Assembly: GCF_003367245.1 (NCBI RefSeq)
Contig: NZ_QRGR01000004.1
Coordinates: 1 to 64,000 of the forward strand
Length of the DNA stretch: 64,000 nt
Direction: 5' to 3'
Origin: Pontibacter diazotrophicus
Lineage (GTDB): Bacteria > Bacteroidota > Bacteroidia > Cytophagales > Hymenobacteraceae
A program made the translations under genes and the position numbers. Position 1 is the stretch's first letter. The number at the start of each line of letters is the position of its first letter. Positions 16,807 to 25,502 of the stretch are shown here, piece after piece. Under the pieces are notes generated by a model. The model worked only from the letters and a program-made list of their open reading frames with translations. It was not told the DNA's origin and searched no databases.

Positions 16807-18264
16807 ATGAAAAAAATGTCTAAAAAGCTGCTTCTGGTCATTGGCCTGTCTTTAACAGGCATGGCTGGAGCTATGGCTCAGCAGCAGGGAGCGGGATCCG
16901 ACAATGTCTGGTCGCTGGAGGAGGCTGTGAGTTATGCAAGGGCAAACAACCTTCAGGTGAGACGTAGCATGCTAACTAATGAATTAGCTAGAACAGATCT
17001 CACACAGTCAAAGTTTGGACGCTTGCCTTCCATAACCGGCGGGTCCTCTTACAACTTTAACTTCGGTACTTATGTGGATCCGACGACATCTGAACTGCGT
17101 TCTGAGGAAAGCCGCACGAACAACTGGCAGTTAAATGCAAACCTCCCTTTGTTTGCGGGGTTTCAGCAGGTAAACACCATTAAGCAAAACGAAATTGAAC
17201 TGAGGGCCAGCGAGCAGGACGTGCTGTCAGCGCAAAATGACATTACCATTCAAATTATCAACTCGTATCTGAACATCCTCTTTGCTGATGAGCTCATAAA
17301 AATTTCACAGCAAACGAAAGATTTAACCCAGCAGCAACTAGACCGCACCAGGATTCTTTTTAAGGCCGGCAGCGTGGCAGAGAACGCCGTGCTGGACCTG
17401 GAATCGCAGTTAGCTGCAGATGACCTAGAACTAATTAACGCACAGAATCAGCGCGATTTTTCACGCCTCACCCTCATGCAGGTGTTAAATCTTCCTTCTT
17501 CTGATGATTTCCGGATTGTAGTGCCAGAAATTCCAGAACCAGATCAGGACCCTGTGCTGATAAACGGGCAGCAGGTATATGAAGTGGCGCTACAGACACT
17601 ACCAGCCATACAGGGAGCGGACCTTCGGGTGCTAAGTGCTGCAAGAGGATTGGAAGTGGCAAGAGGAGCTTATTATCCGCGGCTGTCCATGTTTGCGGGA
17701 TATAATACCTTTTATTCGAGTGCGAGGGACTTCCGCTTTCCGATTGAAGGCGTTTTGCAGCCATCTCCTATTGGTTTCACAGATTCTCAAGGAACAAACC
17801 CCTTCATTGTTTATACTCCTGTCACCAGAAGAGAAACCTATGCTTATCTTGATCAATTGAAAGATGGAGTAGGTAAGAACTTCGGCTTCTCGTTGCAGGT
17901 GCCTATCTTCAACGGGATGCAGGTACGCAGCAATGTACAACGGGCAAAATTACAGCAACGGGATGCTCAACTAAATGCTGATATTGCCCGTAACAACCTG
18001 CGCCAGACGATAGAGCAGGCTTATGTGGATGCTGTAGCCGCCCAACGCAGGTATTCCTCTGCAAAAGAGCAGCTGAGGGCCGCTGAGAAAAACTACAGCA
18101 ATGCGCAGCTAAGGCTGAACAGTGGTGTAATCAACACCGTTGACTTCAACATTATTGCGAATACCTATCGCGCTGCCCAATCCAACCTGATGCAGGCGAA
18201 GTATGAGTATACATTTAAACTTAAGGTCTTGGACTTCTATCAAGGCGAAGATATATCTTTCTAA
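16807..18264 (+). CDS. TolC-family outer-membrane efflux protein
   Basis: The 485-residue protein has a signal peptide (cleavage near AMAQQ, residue ~25) and two repeats of the outer-membrane efflux fold with long coiled coils. WSLEEAVSYARANNLQ is the typical start of the first repeat, and TIEQAYVDAVAAQRRYSSAKEQL is in the second. It forms the outer-membrane duct of tripartite pumps or type I secretion. A membrane-fusion protein starts 6 bp after its stop. The inner-membrane transporter that normally completes the set is missing from this run of genes. Confidence 0.92.
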   Translation: MKKMSKKLLLVIGLSLTGMAGAMAQQQGAGSDNVWSLEEAVSYARANNLQVRRSMLTNELARTDLTQSKFGRLPSITGGSSYNFNFGTYVDPTTSELRSEESRTNNWQLNANLPLFAGFQQVNTIKQNEIELRASEQDVLSAQNDITIQIINSYLNILFADELIKISQQTKDLTQQQLDRTRILFKAGSVAENAVLDLESQLAADDLELINAQNQRDFSRLTLMQVLNLPSSDDFRIVVPEIPEPDQDPVLINGQQVYEVALQTLPAIQGADLRVLSAARGLEVARGAYYPRLSMFAGYNTFYSSARDFRFPIEGVLQPSPIGFTDSQGTNPFIVYTPVTRRETYAYLDQLKDGVGKNFGFSLQVPIFNGMQVRSNVQRAKLQQRDAQLNADIARNNLRQTIEQAYVDAVAAQRRYSSAKEQLRAAEKNYSNAQLRLNSGVINTVDFNIIANTYRAAQSNLMQAKYEYTFKLKVLDFYQGEDISF

Positions 18265-18270
18265 AAAACC

Positions 18271-19662
18271 ATGGCTAAAAGAAAATCAAAGTTAATTCCT
18301 ATTCTGATCGCAGTACTTGTATTTGTGCTTGTGGGTGTTGTAGTCGCTAAAAAAGCAGGCTGGATAGGACAAGACGAAGGCACTGAAGTTATGCTTGCCG
18401 AAGCAAAAAGAACTGAGATTGTAGAAAAGGTAAGTGCATCCGGTAAAATACAACCGGAAACAGAAGTTAAAATCAGCCCGGACGTATCCGGAGAAATCAC
18501 TGAACTGCATGTAGAAGAAGGAGACTCTGTTATAAAAGGACAGTTACTGCTTCGTATCCGCCCTGATAACTATCAGTCAATGGTGGATGCACAAGAAGCA
18601 TCGGTTAATTCACAGCGTGCCAACCTGGCCCAATCCAAAGCCAGACTGGCGCAGGCAGAGGCTAACCTTTTACAGATCGAGCAAAACTTTGATCGTAACA
18701 AGCCTTTGTTTGACCAGAAGGTGATTTCAGAATCAGAGTGGCAGCAGATTAAAGCTAACTATGAGTCTGCGCGCCAGGAGGTGGCATCGTTGCGTCAGAG
18801 TGTTCGTGCTGCTGAGTACAATGTAGAGAATGCCCAGGCCTCCTTAAAAGATGCACGTGAAAACCTGAATAAAACCACTATTTACTCGCCTGTAAGCGGC
18901 ACTGTATCTAAGTTAAATGTGGAGCAGGGCGAGCGCGTGGTAGGTACCTCACAAATGGCCGGTACTGAAATCATGAGTATCGCCAATTTGAACAACATGG
19001 AGGTACGCGTGAACGTGAATGAGAACGACATTATCCGGGTAGAGCTTGGTGACTCAGTGATGGTAGACGTAGATTCTTATGCCAGCCGGGATGAGAAGTT
19101 TAAAGGCGTTGTAACGGCTATTGCCAACACAGCGAAAGACGCGACCACCCTGGAGGCTGTAACTGAGTTTGAAGTGCGCATCCGCCTCATCAACGACTCC
19201 TATAGCCACCTTACCGCTCAAACCAGCCGCCCTTTCAGGCCGGGAATGACCGCTTCTGTTGAAATTATAACAGAAAGAAAACCTAATGTTTTATCTGTAC
19301 CTTTGTCTGCGGTAACAACACGTTCTCCAGGTGTAGCTGGGCCGGGTTCAAGCCCTGAGGCAGAAGAAGGGGAAGAAGGGCAGCAGCAACAACAGAATGT
19401 TCCTCCTGCTACACCGCCTGCACAGGTAGAGGAAGTTGTTTTTACCTATAACAGCGCCACAAACACAGTTGAGACTGTTAATGTTAAAACCGGTATCAGT
19501 GACTTTGAAAACATCGAAATAATCAGCGGGCTGGAGCCGGGGCAGAAAATAGTGGCAGGTCCTTTCAGGGCAGTATCACAGACGCTGAACGACGGTGCTA
19601 AAGTAGCTGTGAAAGACGAAGCAACCCTGAACAAGCAGGCAATTGCCGCTGACACTCAATAG
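18271..19662 (+). CDS. Efflux periplasmic adaptor (membrane-fusion protein, MacA/HlyD-like)
   Basis: This 463-residue adaptor has one N-terminal membrane segment at about 9-27 (IPILIAVLVFVLVGVVV). A biotinyl-lipoyl-like half-motif follows (VSPDVSGEITELHVEEGD type, near residue 70). A coiled-coil hairpin at about 105-200 is rich in Ala/Gln/Glu, then a second lipoyl half (TIYSPVSGTVSKLNVEQGE) and beta-barrel domains. A Glu/Gln/Pro linker near 365-385 is an insertion in the C-terminal membrane-proximal domain. It couples an inner-membrane pump, often MacB-like, to the TolC protein encoded just upstream. Confidence 0.9.
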   Translation: MAKRKSKLIPILIAVLVFVLVGVVVAKKAGWIGQDEGTEVMLAEAKRTEIVEKVSASGKIQPETEVKISPDVSGEITELHVEEGDSVIKGQLLLRIRPDNYQSMVDAQEASVNSQRANLAQSKARLAQAEANLLQIEQNFDRNKPLFDQKVISESEWQQIKANYESARQEVASLRQSVRAAEYNVENAQASLKDARENLNKTTIYSPVSGTVSKLNVEQGERVVGTSQMAGTEIMSIANLNNMEVRVNVNENDIIRVELGDSVMVDVDSYASRDEKFKGVVTAIANTAKDATTLEAVTEFEVRIRLINDSYSHLTAQTSRPFRPGMTASVEIITERKPNVLSVPLSAVTTRSPGVAGPGSSPEAEEGEEGQQQQQNVPPATPPAQVEEVVFTYNSATNTVETVNVKTGISDFENIEIISGLEPGQKIVAGPFRAVSQTLNDGAKVAVKDEATLNKQAIAADTQ

Positions 19663-19682
19663 GAATAACCTAAAACACACCC

Positions 19683-20672
19683 TTGGAAAAAGTAGCAGTA
19701 TTGGGAGGAGGTAGCTGGGCTACAGCCATTGTAAAAATTCTCTCAGAAAATAAATCTCAGGTACATTGGTGGATGCGCAACAGGAATGACGTGCAGCACC
19801 TGATAAGTTACAAACATAATCCGCGTTACCTCAGCCAGGTATCGTTTGATTTAAATTATGTAAATCCTTCTTCTGATATACAGGCAGTGCTTGCTGCCGC
19901 TGATTGGGTAATATTGGCAGTGCCAGCCGCATTCGTGCGGCTGGCACTTGCTGATTTAGCAGAGGATGCACTGCAAGGCAAGGTGGTTGTATCAGCAATT
20001 AAAGGCATGATACCAGAGGAGAATGTGCTGATTACTGATTATGTGGAGCGCACCTATCAGGTGCCAGATTCGCACCAACTCGTTATTGCCGGCCCTTGCC
20101 ATGCCGAGGAAGTGGCCTTAGAAAAGCAATCGTATCTCACCATCGGGTCGCATAACATGGCAGCAGCAGAACATTTCTGCGAACTGCTCCGAAATCGCTA
20201 TGTGAAAGCTAACCCACTTGATGACCTGGACGGAATAGAATATTGCGCCGTAATGAAAAACATCATTGCCATGGCCTGTGGAATAGCACGTGGCCTGAAT
20301 TATGGCGATAATTTTCAGGCGGTGCTGGTATCAAACGCGATGTTTGAGATCGAACGTTTCCTGGATGCAATTATGCCCATTCACCGCGACCTCAGCGGGT
20401 CCGCTTATTTAGGGGATCTGTTGGTTACAGCTTATTCACAGTTTAGCCGTAACCGCACGTTTGGTAACATGATTGGACGAGGGTACACCGTAAAGTCAGC
20501 CCAGATAGAGATGAACATGGTGGCAGAAGGATATTATGCGGTGCAGAGCATTTTCGAACTTAACAAAAAGCTTAAAGTTGACATGCCTATTACCAATGCG
20601 GTATATCATGTATTATATGAACGCATAGCGCCAGCCGTTGAATTTGAAATTCTGAAAGACAAATTCAAATAA
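19683..20672 (+). CDS. gpsA: NAD(P)H-dependent glycerol-3-phosphate dehydrogenase
   Basis: This 329-residue cytosolic enzyme reduces dihydroxyacetone phosphate to sn-glycerol 3-phosphate for phospholipid synthesis. The N-terminal nucleotide motif VAVLGGGSWATAIVK, the IKGMIPEE segment, the active-site VMKNIIAMACGIARGL with its catalytic Lys, and the substrate loop SRNRTFGNMIGRG are all present. The start is a TTG at 19683, giving MEKVAVLGGG, the normal opening. It is 20 bp after the adaptor gene and likely shares its transcript. Confidence 0.95.
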   Translation: MEKVAVLGGGSWATAIVKILSENKSQVHWWMRNRNDVQHLISYKHNPRYLSQVSFDLNYVNPSSDIQAVLAAADWVILAVPAAFVRLALADLAEDALQGKVVVSAIKGMIPEENVLITDYVERTYQVPDSHQLVIAGPCHAEEVALEKQSYLTIGSHNMAAAEHFCELLRNRYVKANPLDDLDGIEYCAVMKNIIAMACGIARGLNYGDNFQAVLVSNAMFEIERFLDAIMPIHRDLSGSAYLGDLLVTAYSQFSRNRTFGNMIGRGYTVKSAQIEMNMVAEGYYAVQSIFELNKKLKVDMPITNAVYHVLYERIAPAVEFEILKDKFK

Positions 20673-20783
20673 AAGAAAGAGGCATGGCAAAACCCGATGT
20701 TGAACGCTGCTGAGTGCCAGAATAGGTTAGAACAGGTTTTGGGATCTTTAGCTTAAAGCAGTATAAGATTACTTTTCAATACG

Positions 20784-20825
20784 AACAGAGCACATTTGCT
20801 AAGATGCAGATGTGCTCTGTTTGTT
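20784..20825. terminator. Bidirectional hairpin, overlapping a gene end
   Basis: A 12-bp perfect stem (AACAGAGCACAT and its complement at 20810-20821) is followed by TTGTTT. The loop contains the stop codon of the minus-strand membrane protein, so its last codons form one arm. Confidence 0.8.
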
Positions 20826-21332
20826 TAACCTACTCTTACGAAGCATAGTATAATCACCTAAAGCTCTGTAAACAGAAATCACAGTTACCGCCCCAGCCAC
20901 CGAACCCGCATGGAGCAAGAAAATGACCATATACTCCTGGTATGGCACCTGTTCTACTTGAATCAGCCGGAATAAAAAGAGCGTAAGGGAAGCCATTAAA
21001 ACACCTGCCAAGCCAAGCATGAATGCCCTTTGCAGGAGAAACTTAGGAAGTCTGTCAATGAGTGTTTGGCTTTTGAGGTGCCAGTGCAGTGGCAGCACTT
21101 TTTTAGCCAGCAAGGCCTTGTGTGTTAACTTTGTGGCAATCATGCTTAAAATAAAGCCCAGAGCAAAGCTGAAAGTAAGAAGTTCGGTAGAGAGGCTTTT
21201 CTGCCCCCAGAGAGGCACCATTTCTGCACGATGCCCCAGCACCTGCATCAGCAGCACACTCAGCAAGCCTGTGGCCAGCACTAACCAGCCTCCAATGCGA
21301 AAAAGAAACCTGTAATTTATGCTGATAGTCAT
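20799..21332 (-). CDS. Hypothetical membrane protein with about four TM helices
   Basis: The 177-residue protein, counted from the ATG at 21332, is very hydrophobic. Segments fall at about 8-30 (FRIGGWLVLATGLLSVLLMQVLG), 45-65, 100-125 and 130-155, with a basic C-terminus. I do not recognise a family. A GTG at 21398 would add 22 residues that do not look like a signal and are less likely. It converges on gpsA and overlaps the shared terminator. No motif suggests an enzyme or transporter class. Confidence 0.7.
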   Translation of the reverse strand: MTISINYRFLFRIGGWLVLATGLLSVLLMQVLGHRAEMVPLWGQKSLSTELLTFSFALGFILSMIATKLTHKALLAKKVLPLHWHLKSQTLIDRLPKFLLQRAFMLGLAGVLMASLTLFLFRLIQVEQVPYQEYMVIFLLHAGSVAGAVTVISVYRALGDYTMLRKSRLNKQSTSAS

Positions 21333-21649
21333 GTGCTGGTTTAATGGAGCAAAGGATTCTGACCTGGAGTATAAATAAGTTTTAATCTGATAACGCACTA
21401 TTGCAGTTCAAAGTAGAAAGCATAAGATATGCTATCATGGCTTTTGCACAATTAATATACTGAATTTTAATTAAATGTATTATAAAATTTTCTCATATAA
21501 GATTATTTATGTGGTTTTCTAAACAACTTATAGCTTTCTGTTTCAGATTATTGCTGAATACAACTAAAAGTCACCTGCATGTTTTCCTGGTAGGCATACC
21601 GAACTTGTTGTTGGAGCCGACTGATTTCATTTATAATTTTTAGATAAGG

Positions 21650-22042
21650 ATGCTAAAAGTAACGTGTGCCATTATAGAACATGAAAACAGGGTGCTGGTA
21701 ACGCAACGCGGTGAAGCGATGCCTGATCCACTGCTGTGGGAGTTTCCGGGAGGTAAAATGGAGCCAGGCGAAACAGAAGAAGAATGCCTGGCGCGGGAAA
21801 TAAAAGAAGAATTGAACATAACCATACAGCCCCTACAAAGGCTGACTCCCGTGTTGCATCGTACCCAAACGAAGACGATAGAGCTAATTCCTTACATTTG
21901 TACCCTGAGGAGAGGTGACATCAAACTGCTGGAGCACCGTGATTATAAGTGGTCTTTAGCTACAGACCTCCATAGGTATAACTGGTGCCTTCCCGATTTG
22001 CCTGTTGTAGAAGAATACCTTCGGTTGCGGGAGTACACATAG
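21650..22042 (+). CDS. mutT: MutT-like (deoxy)nucleoside triphosphate pyrophosphohydrolase (Nudix)
   Basis: This 130-residue Nudix hydrolase probably removes oxidised dNTPs such as 8-oxo-dGTP. The Nudix box runs from about residue 36 (GGKMEPGETEEECLAREIKE, then ELNI). It fits Gx5Ex7REUxEExGU except that the final Gly is Asn, a change tolerated in parts of the family. The opening KVTCAIIEHENRVLVTQRGE and the WEFPGGK segment are typical of short MutT proteins. It is 61 bp before the rRNA methyltransferase on the same strand. Confidence 0.9.
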   Translation: MLKVTCAIIEHENRVLVTQRGEAMPDPLLWEFPGGKMEPGETEEECLAREIKEELNITIQPLQRLTPVLHRTQTKTIELIPYICTLRRGDIKLLEHRDYKWSLATDLHRYNWCLPDLPVVEEYLRLREYT

Positions 22043-22103
22043 GTACTTTTCTAAATTGGCTGTATTTTCATCTGCATCAAAATAGCCGTACCTTTAACTT
22101 ATT

Positions 22104-23498
22104 ATGCAATTCCCTACCTCTTTTACAGAACGCATGCAGCGGCTTCTGGGCAGTGACTACGATCAATTTGTGGCAGCGCTGCAGCAGGCGCCGCCGACAA
22201 GTGTACGCCTCAATCCCGCTAAGACATCTGCCAGGCCAGCTTTACCCCAGGTGCCTTGGGCAAAGCATGGCTATTATTTATCGGAGCGCCCCTCTTTTAC
22301 GCTGGACCCGCTGTTGCATGCCGGCACCTATTACGTGCAGGAGGCTAGCTCCATGTTCTTAGAACAGGCCCTGAAGCAGGTAGTGAACCTGGAACAGCCA
22401 CTACATGTGCTGGATTTATGTGGCGCCCCTGGCGGCAAATCTACCCATCTTGCCAGCTTGATTTCTCCGGATAGCCTACAGGTGTCGAATGAAGTGATTA
22501 GGAGCAGAGCCTCCATCCTGGCAGAAAACGTGGCCAAGTGGGGGAGTGGTAATGTGCTGGTCACCAGCAATGACCCCAGGGACTTTGGCAGGTTGCAGGA
22601 CTTCTTCGATGTGATGGTGGTAGATGCCCCTTGTAGCGGCGAGGGCATGTTCCGGAAAGATCCTCAGGCCATAAATGAATGGTCAGAAGATAATGTAAAC
22701 CTTTGTGCGCAGCGACAGCAGCGGATTCTGATGGATGTATGGGGTGCTTTAAAACCGGGAGGAATCTTGATTTACAGTACATGCACCTGGAATGAGCAGG
22801 AAAATGAAGAAAATATAGCATGGCTGGCTGAACAGGAGCAGGCAGAATCTCTAAAGCTGACCTTGCAACCCGAGTGGGGCGTTGTGCCTACACAGCTAAA
22901 GGGAATTGAAGGATACCGCTTTTATCCGCACCGCGCCCAGGGAGAAGGCTTCTTTATGGCTGTAGTTCGCAAAGCAGGCGAAGCCGAAGAAGCGGTTTCT
23001 CATGGCAAAAAGAAGAAGTATAAGCTGACTTTGGCCGGAAAAAAGGAGCAGACGCTGGTACAGGACTGGCTCATAAACCCGGATGAGTTTACCTGGATAC
23101 AGCATGGTGATATTATCTCTGCCATCCCTGCAAACTTGTTTGAGGCCGCCGATAGAGTGTTCCAGAGCCTATATGTAATTTACGCGGGCACCGAGATAGC
23201 GGAAGTGAAAGGTAAGAAGCTAAAACCATTGCAAGGTCTTGCATTGTCGCAACACCTGAATAAAGGTGCCTTTGAAACGGCTGAACTGGATTTAGAGCAG
23301 GCACTCCGTTACCTTCGCAAGGAAGATATCAGCTTAGGAACAAGTGGCAACGACTGGCTTCTGCTTCAGTACAAAAACATTCCCCTTGGATGGGCAAAGC
23401 AGGTGGGTAACCGCATGAATAATTATTTTCCAAAGGAATGGCGAATCAGAATGGAGCTACCGCAGGAATTATCTTCTTTTGAAATACTGAATGGTTAA
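22104..23498 (+). CDS. rRNA cytosine-C5 methyltransferase (RsmF/NOL1-NOP2-Sun family)
   Basis: The 464-residue protein methylates C5 of a cytosine in rRNA using S-adenosylmethionine. An N-terminal RNA-binding part (PTSVRLNPAK) leads into the Rossmann core. There DLCGAPGGKSTHLASL is the cofactor loop, VDAPCSGEGMFRKDP carries one catalytic Cys and YSTCTWNEQENEENI the nucleophilic Cys. The C-terminal ~170 residues (after about 295) form a PUA-like RsmF domain. Its gene follows mutT closely. Target position (C1407 in E. coli RsmF) is inferred by homology only. Confidence 0.92.
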   Translation: MQFPTSFTERMQRLLGSDYDQFVAALQQAPPTSVRLNPAKTSARPALPQVPWAKHGYYLSERPSFTLDPLLHAGTYYVQEASSMFLEQALKQVVNLEQPLHVLDLCGAPGGKSTHLASLISPDSLQVSNEVIRSRASILAENVAKWGSGNVLVTSNDPRDFGRLQDFFDVMVVDAPCSGEGMFRKDPQAINEWSEDNVNLCAQRQQRILMDVWGALKPGGILIYSTCTWNEQENEENIAWLAEQEQAESLKLTLQPEWGVVPTQLKGIEGYRFYPHRAQGEGFFMAVVRKAGEAEEAVSHGKKKKYKLTLAGKKEQTLVQDWLINPDEFTWIQHGDIISAIPANLFEAADRVFQSLYVIYAGTEIAEVKGKKLKPLQGLALSQHLNKGAFETAELDLEQALRYLRKEDISLGTSGNDWLLLQYKNIPLGWAKQVGNRMNNYFPKEWRIRMELPQELSSFEILNG

Positions 23499-23542
23499 CA
23501 GGTTAGGAGCTAATTATAAATTGTTAGCTCCTGATAATTATC

Positions 23543-23604
23543 ATTCCGAACGTAGTGATTAATCTATACTAATTATTATAAAGATTAATAACTACGTTCG
23601 GAAT
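23543..23604. repeat. Long inverted repeat with the CATTCCGAACGTAGTG motif
   Basis: The arms are 23 bp each (23543-23565 and 23582-23604) with a single mismatch around a 16-base AT-rich loop. The outer part of the arms (ATTCCGAACGTAGT) resembles the widespread bacterial intergenic repeat of the form CATTC-GA-CG-AG-GAA-AATCT. It sits between convergent rRNA methyltransferase genes and may double as a terminator. Confidence 0.7.
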
Positions 23605-23649
23605 TAATTAAAAGAATGTGACGGAAAGGTTATAAAAGCCCCTTTTAAA

Positions 23650-24834
23650 TTACTGAACAAACAGCACTAAACCTTTCAGGTACTCCCCCTCCGGGTGAAA
23701 AATAGAGATAGGGTGGTCTGCGGGCTGGGAGAGGTGGTGCATGATTTTGATGTTGCGCCCTGCTTCTATGGCAGCTGCCATAACCGTGCTGTTGAACAGG
23801 TATTTATCTACTACCTGTGAGCAGGAGAAGGTAAATAGTATACCTCCCGGCTTTATTTTTTTCATCGCCTCCGCATTCAGGCGCTTGTATCCCATCAGGG
23901 CATTGTGTCGTACCTTCTGGCTTTTGGCAAAGGCAGGCGGATCCAGAATGATGACATCGTACATTTCCTCTTTACCCTTCAGAAACTCGAAGGTGTCAAC
24001 GGCAAAAGCCTCGTGCCGCTCCGGTGCCTGGCTCAGGTCACCGTTTTTTATAGTAAGCTCAATAGCTTTTTTAGATACATCTACGGAGTGTACTTCTTTT
24101 GCACCCGCATTCAGGGCATAAACAGAGAAGCCTCCGGTGTAGCAAAAGGTATTCAGCACTGACTTGTCCTTTACGTAACGGGCCAGCAAATCCCTGTTCT
24201 CGCGCTGGTCTATAAAAAAGCCAGTTTTCTGCCCGCTTTCCCAGTCCACAAAAAACTGGTGCTCATTCTCTGTTACCACTACGCCGCCAGTAGACTCCCC
24301 ATACAGGTAACCGTTTACTGCGTCAACTGGTGACTTTGCCGAAAGCGATTCAGCACTTTTATCATATATGGCCCTCAGTTTGTTGCCGTATATTTCCTGC
24401 AGTGCATTGGCTATATGCTCCCGCACCTGGTACATGCCCAGGGTATGGGTTTGGATCACAGCCGTATCTTTGTAGAAATCAACTATCAAACCGGACACGC
24501 CATCACCTTCTGCATAAATCAGGCGGTAAACGTCTGTATGCGGATTGTCTATCAGGCCTAGTCGGGAACGATAGTCATAGGCCTGCTGAACTTTTCCTTT
24601 CCAGAAAGTATAATCCGGCGTTACCTGCTCAAAGGAAAAGATGCGTACAGCAATGGAGCCCGGTGCCCAGTGGCCCATTCCCAGGAACTCATGTTTACTG
24701 GAGTACACTTCCACTATATCACCTTCTGCCGGTTCTCCATCTGCTTTTCTGATAGCACCCGAAAACACCCAAGGGTGCTGGCGTTTTAATGAATGCTCCT
24801 TGCCTGGAGCCAAATATAATTGAATAAAAGACAT
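23650..24834 (-). CDS. rlmI: RlmI-like class I rRNA (cytosine-C5) methyltransferase
   Basis: The 394-residue protein is an S-adenosylmethionine enzyme of the RlmI/YccW family, which methylates a 23S rRNA cytosine. An N-terminal PUA domain (about 1-75: HPWVFSGAIRKADGEPAEGD) comes first. A linker and Rossmann core follow, with VLNTFCYTGGFSVYALNAGA as motif I, VDVSKKA as motif II, VIILDPPAFAKS as motif IV and FTFSCSQ as the Cys motif. Length and order are normal. It converges on the RsmF-like gene across a long inverted repeat. Confidence 0.92.
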   Translation of the reverse strand: MSFIQLYLAPGKEHSLKRQHPWVFSGAIRKADGEPAEGDIVEVYSSKHEFLGMGHWAPGSIAVRIFSFEQVTPDYTFWKGKVQQAYDYRSRLGLIDNPHTDVYRLIYAEGDGVSGLIVDFYKDTAVIQTHTLGMYQVREHIANALQEIYGNKLRAIYDKSAESLSAKSPVDAVNGYLYGESTGGVVVTENEHQFFVDWESGQKTGFFIDQRENRDLLARYVKDKSVLNTFCYTGGFSVYALNAGAKEVHSVDVSKKAIELTIKNGDLSQAPERHEAFAVDTFEFLKGKEEMYDVIILDPPAFAKSQKVRHNALMGYKRLNAEAMKKIKPGGILFTFSCSQVVDKYLFNSTVMAAAIEAGRNIKIMHHLSQPADHPISIFHPEGEYLKGLVLFVQ

Positions 24835-24923
24835 GCTTTTAATGTGCTAATGCTAAATGATGTGACAAATATCGGTTGAGACTGACAAAATTGTTTGTGA
24901 AGGCTGCATATGAAACCAGCACA

Positions 24924-25502
24924 TCAACTAATCAACCCTAACGCTTTCAACTGAGTGTATAGTTTCTGCACCGGAAGGCCGACTACATTAAAGTAGGAGC
25001 CTTCAATTCTTTCGATTCCTATCATGCCAATCCACTCCTGTATGCCGTAAGCGCCTGCCTTGTCGAAGGGCTGGAAATTTCGGATATAATAGTCAATTTC
25101 TGTCTTTGTCAGCTTTTTAAAAAACACTTTAGTGATGTCATGAAAAACGGCTTTTTGCTCTTTTATAAGGACACAGACACCCGTTATTACCTCGTGCGAT
25201 GTTCCGGACAAAGCGCTCAGCATTTCAAAGGCTTCTTCGTAGTTAGCAGGCTTATTCAGGATACGCTCCCCGAGGCAAACAATGGTGTCGGCGGTGAGTA
25301 ATATCTCGTTCTGCAAATCGTGTTGGTAAGCATCTGCTTTATGCGAAGCAAGGTACTCCGCGACCTCCGCCCGTTTCAGGTGTTCCGGGAAATCCTCGTT
25401 TACTTCCTTTACTCTTATTTTAAACTCTAAACCAAGCCCGGCCAGCAGTTCTTTGCGGCGGGGGGAGTTAGAGGCAAGCAGCAGGGGCCGTGATAAATTC
25501 AT
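24924..25502 (-). CDS. maf: Maf-family nucleoside triphosphate pyrophosphatase
   Basis: The 192-residue protein hydrolyses dTTP/UTP-type or modified nucleotides to monophosphates (Maf/YhdE family). The opening PLLLASNSPRRKELLAGLGL is the family signature. LTADTIVCLGERILNKP and GVCVLIKEQ are later conserved blocks, and DKAGAYGIQEWIG is the C-terminal one. The frame extends to 25583, but the ATG at 25502 gives the normal N-terminus. It then overlaps the end of the upstream DUF1015 gene by 35 bp, suggesting coupled translation. Confidence 0.93.
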   Translation of the reverse strand: MNLSRPLLLASNSPRRKELLAGLGLEFKIRVKEVNEDFPEHLKRAEVAEYLASHKADAYQHDLQNEILLTADTIVCLGERILNKPANYEEAFEMLSALSGTSHEVITGVCVLIKEQKAVFHDITKVFFKKLTKTEIDYYIRNFQPFDKAGAYGIQEWIGMIGIERIEGSYFNVVGLPVQKLYTQLKALGLIS

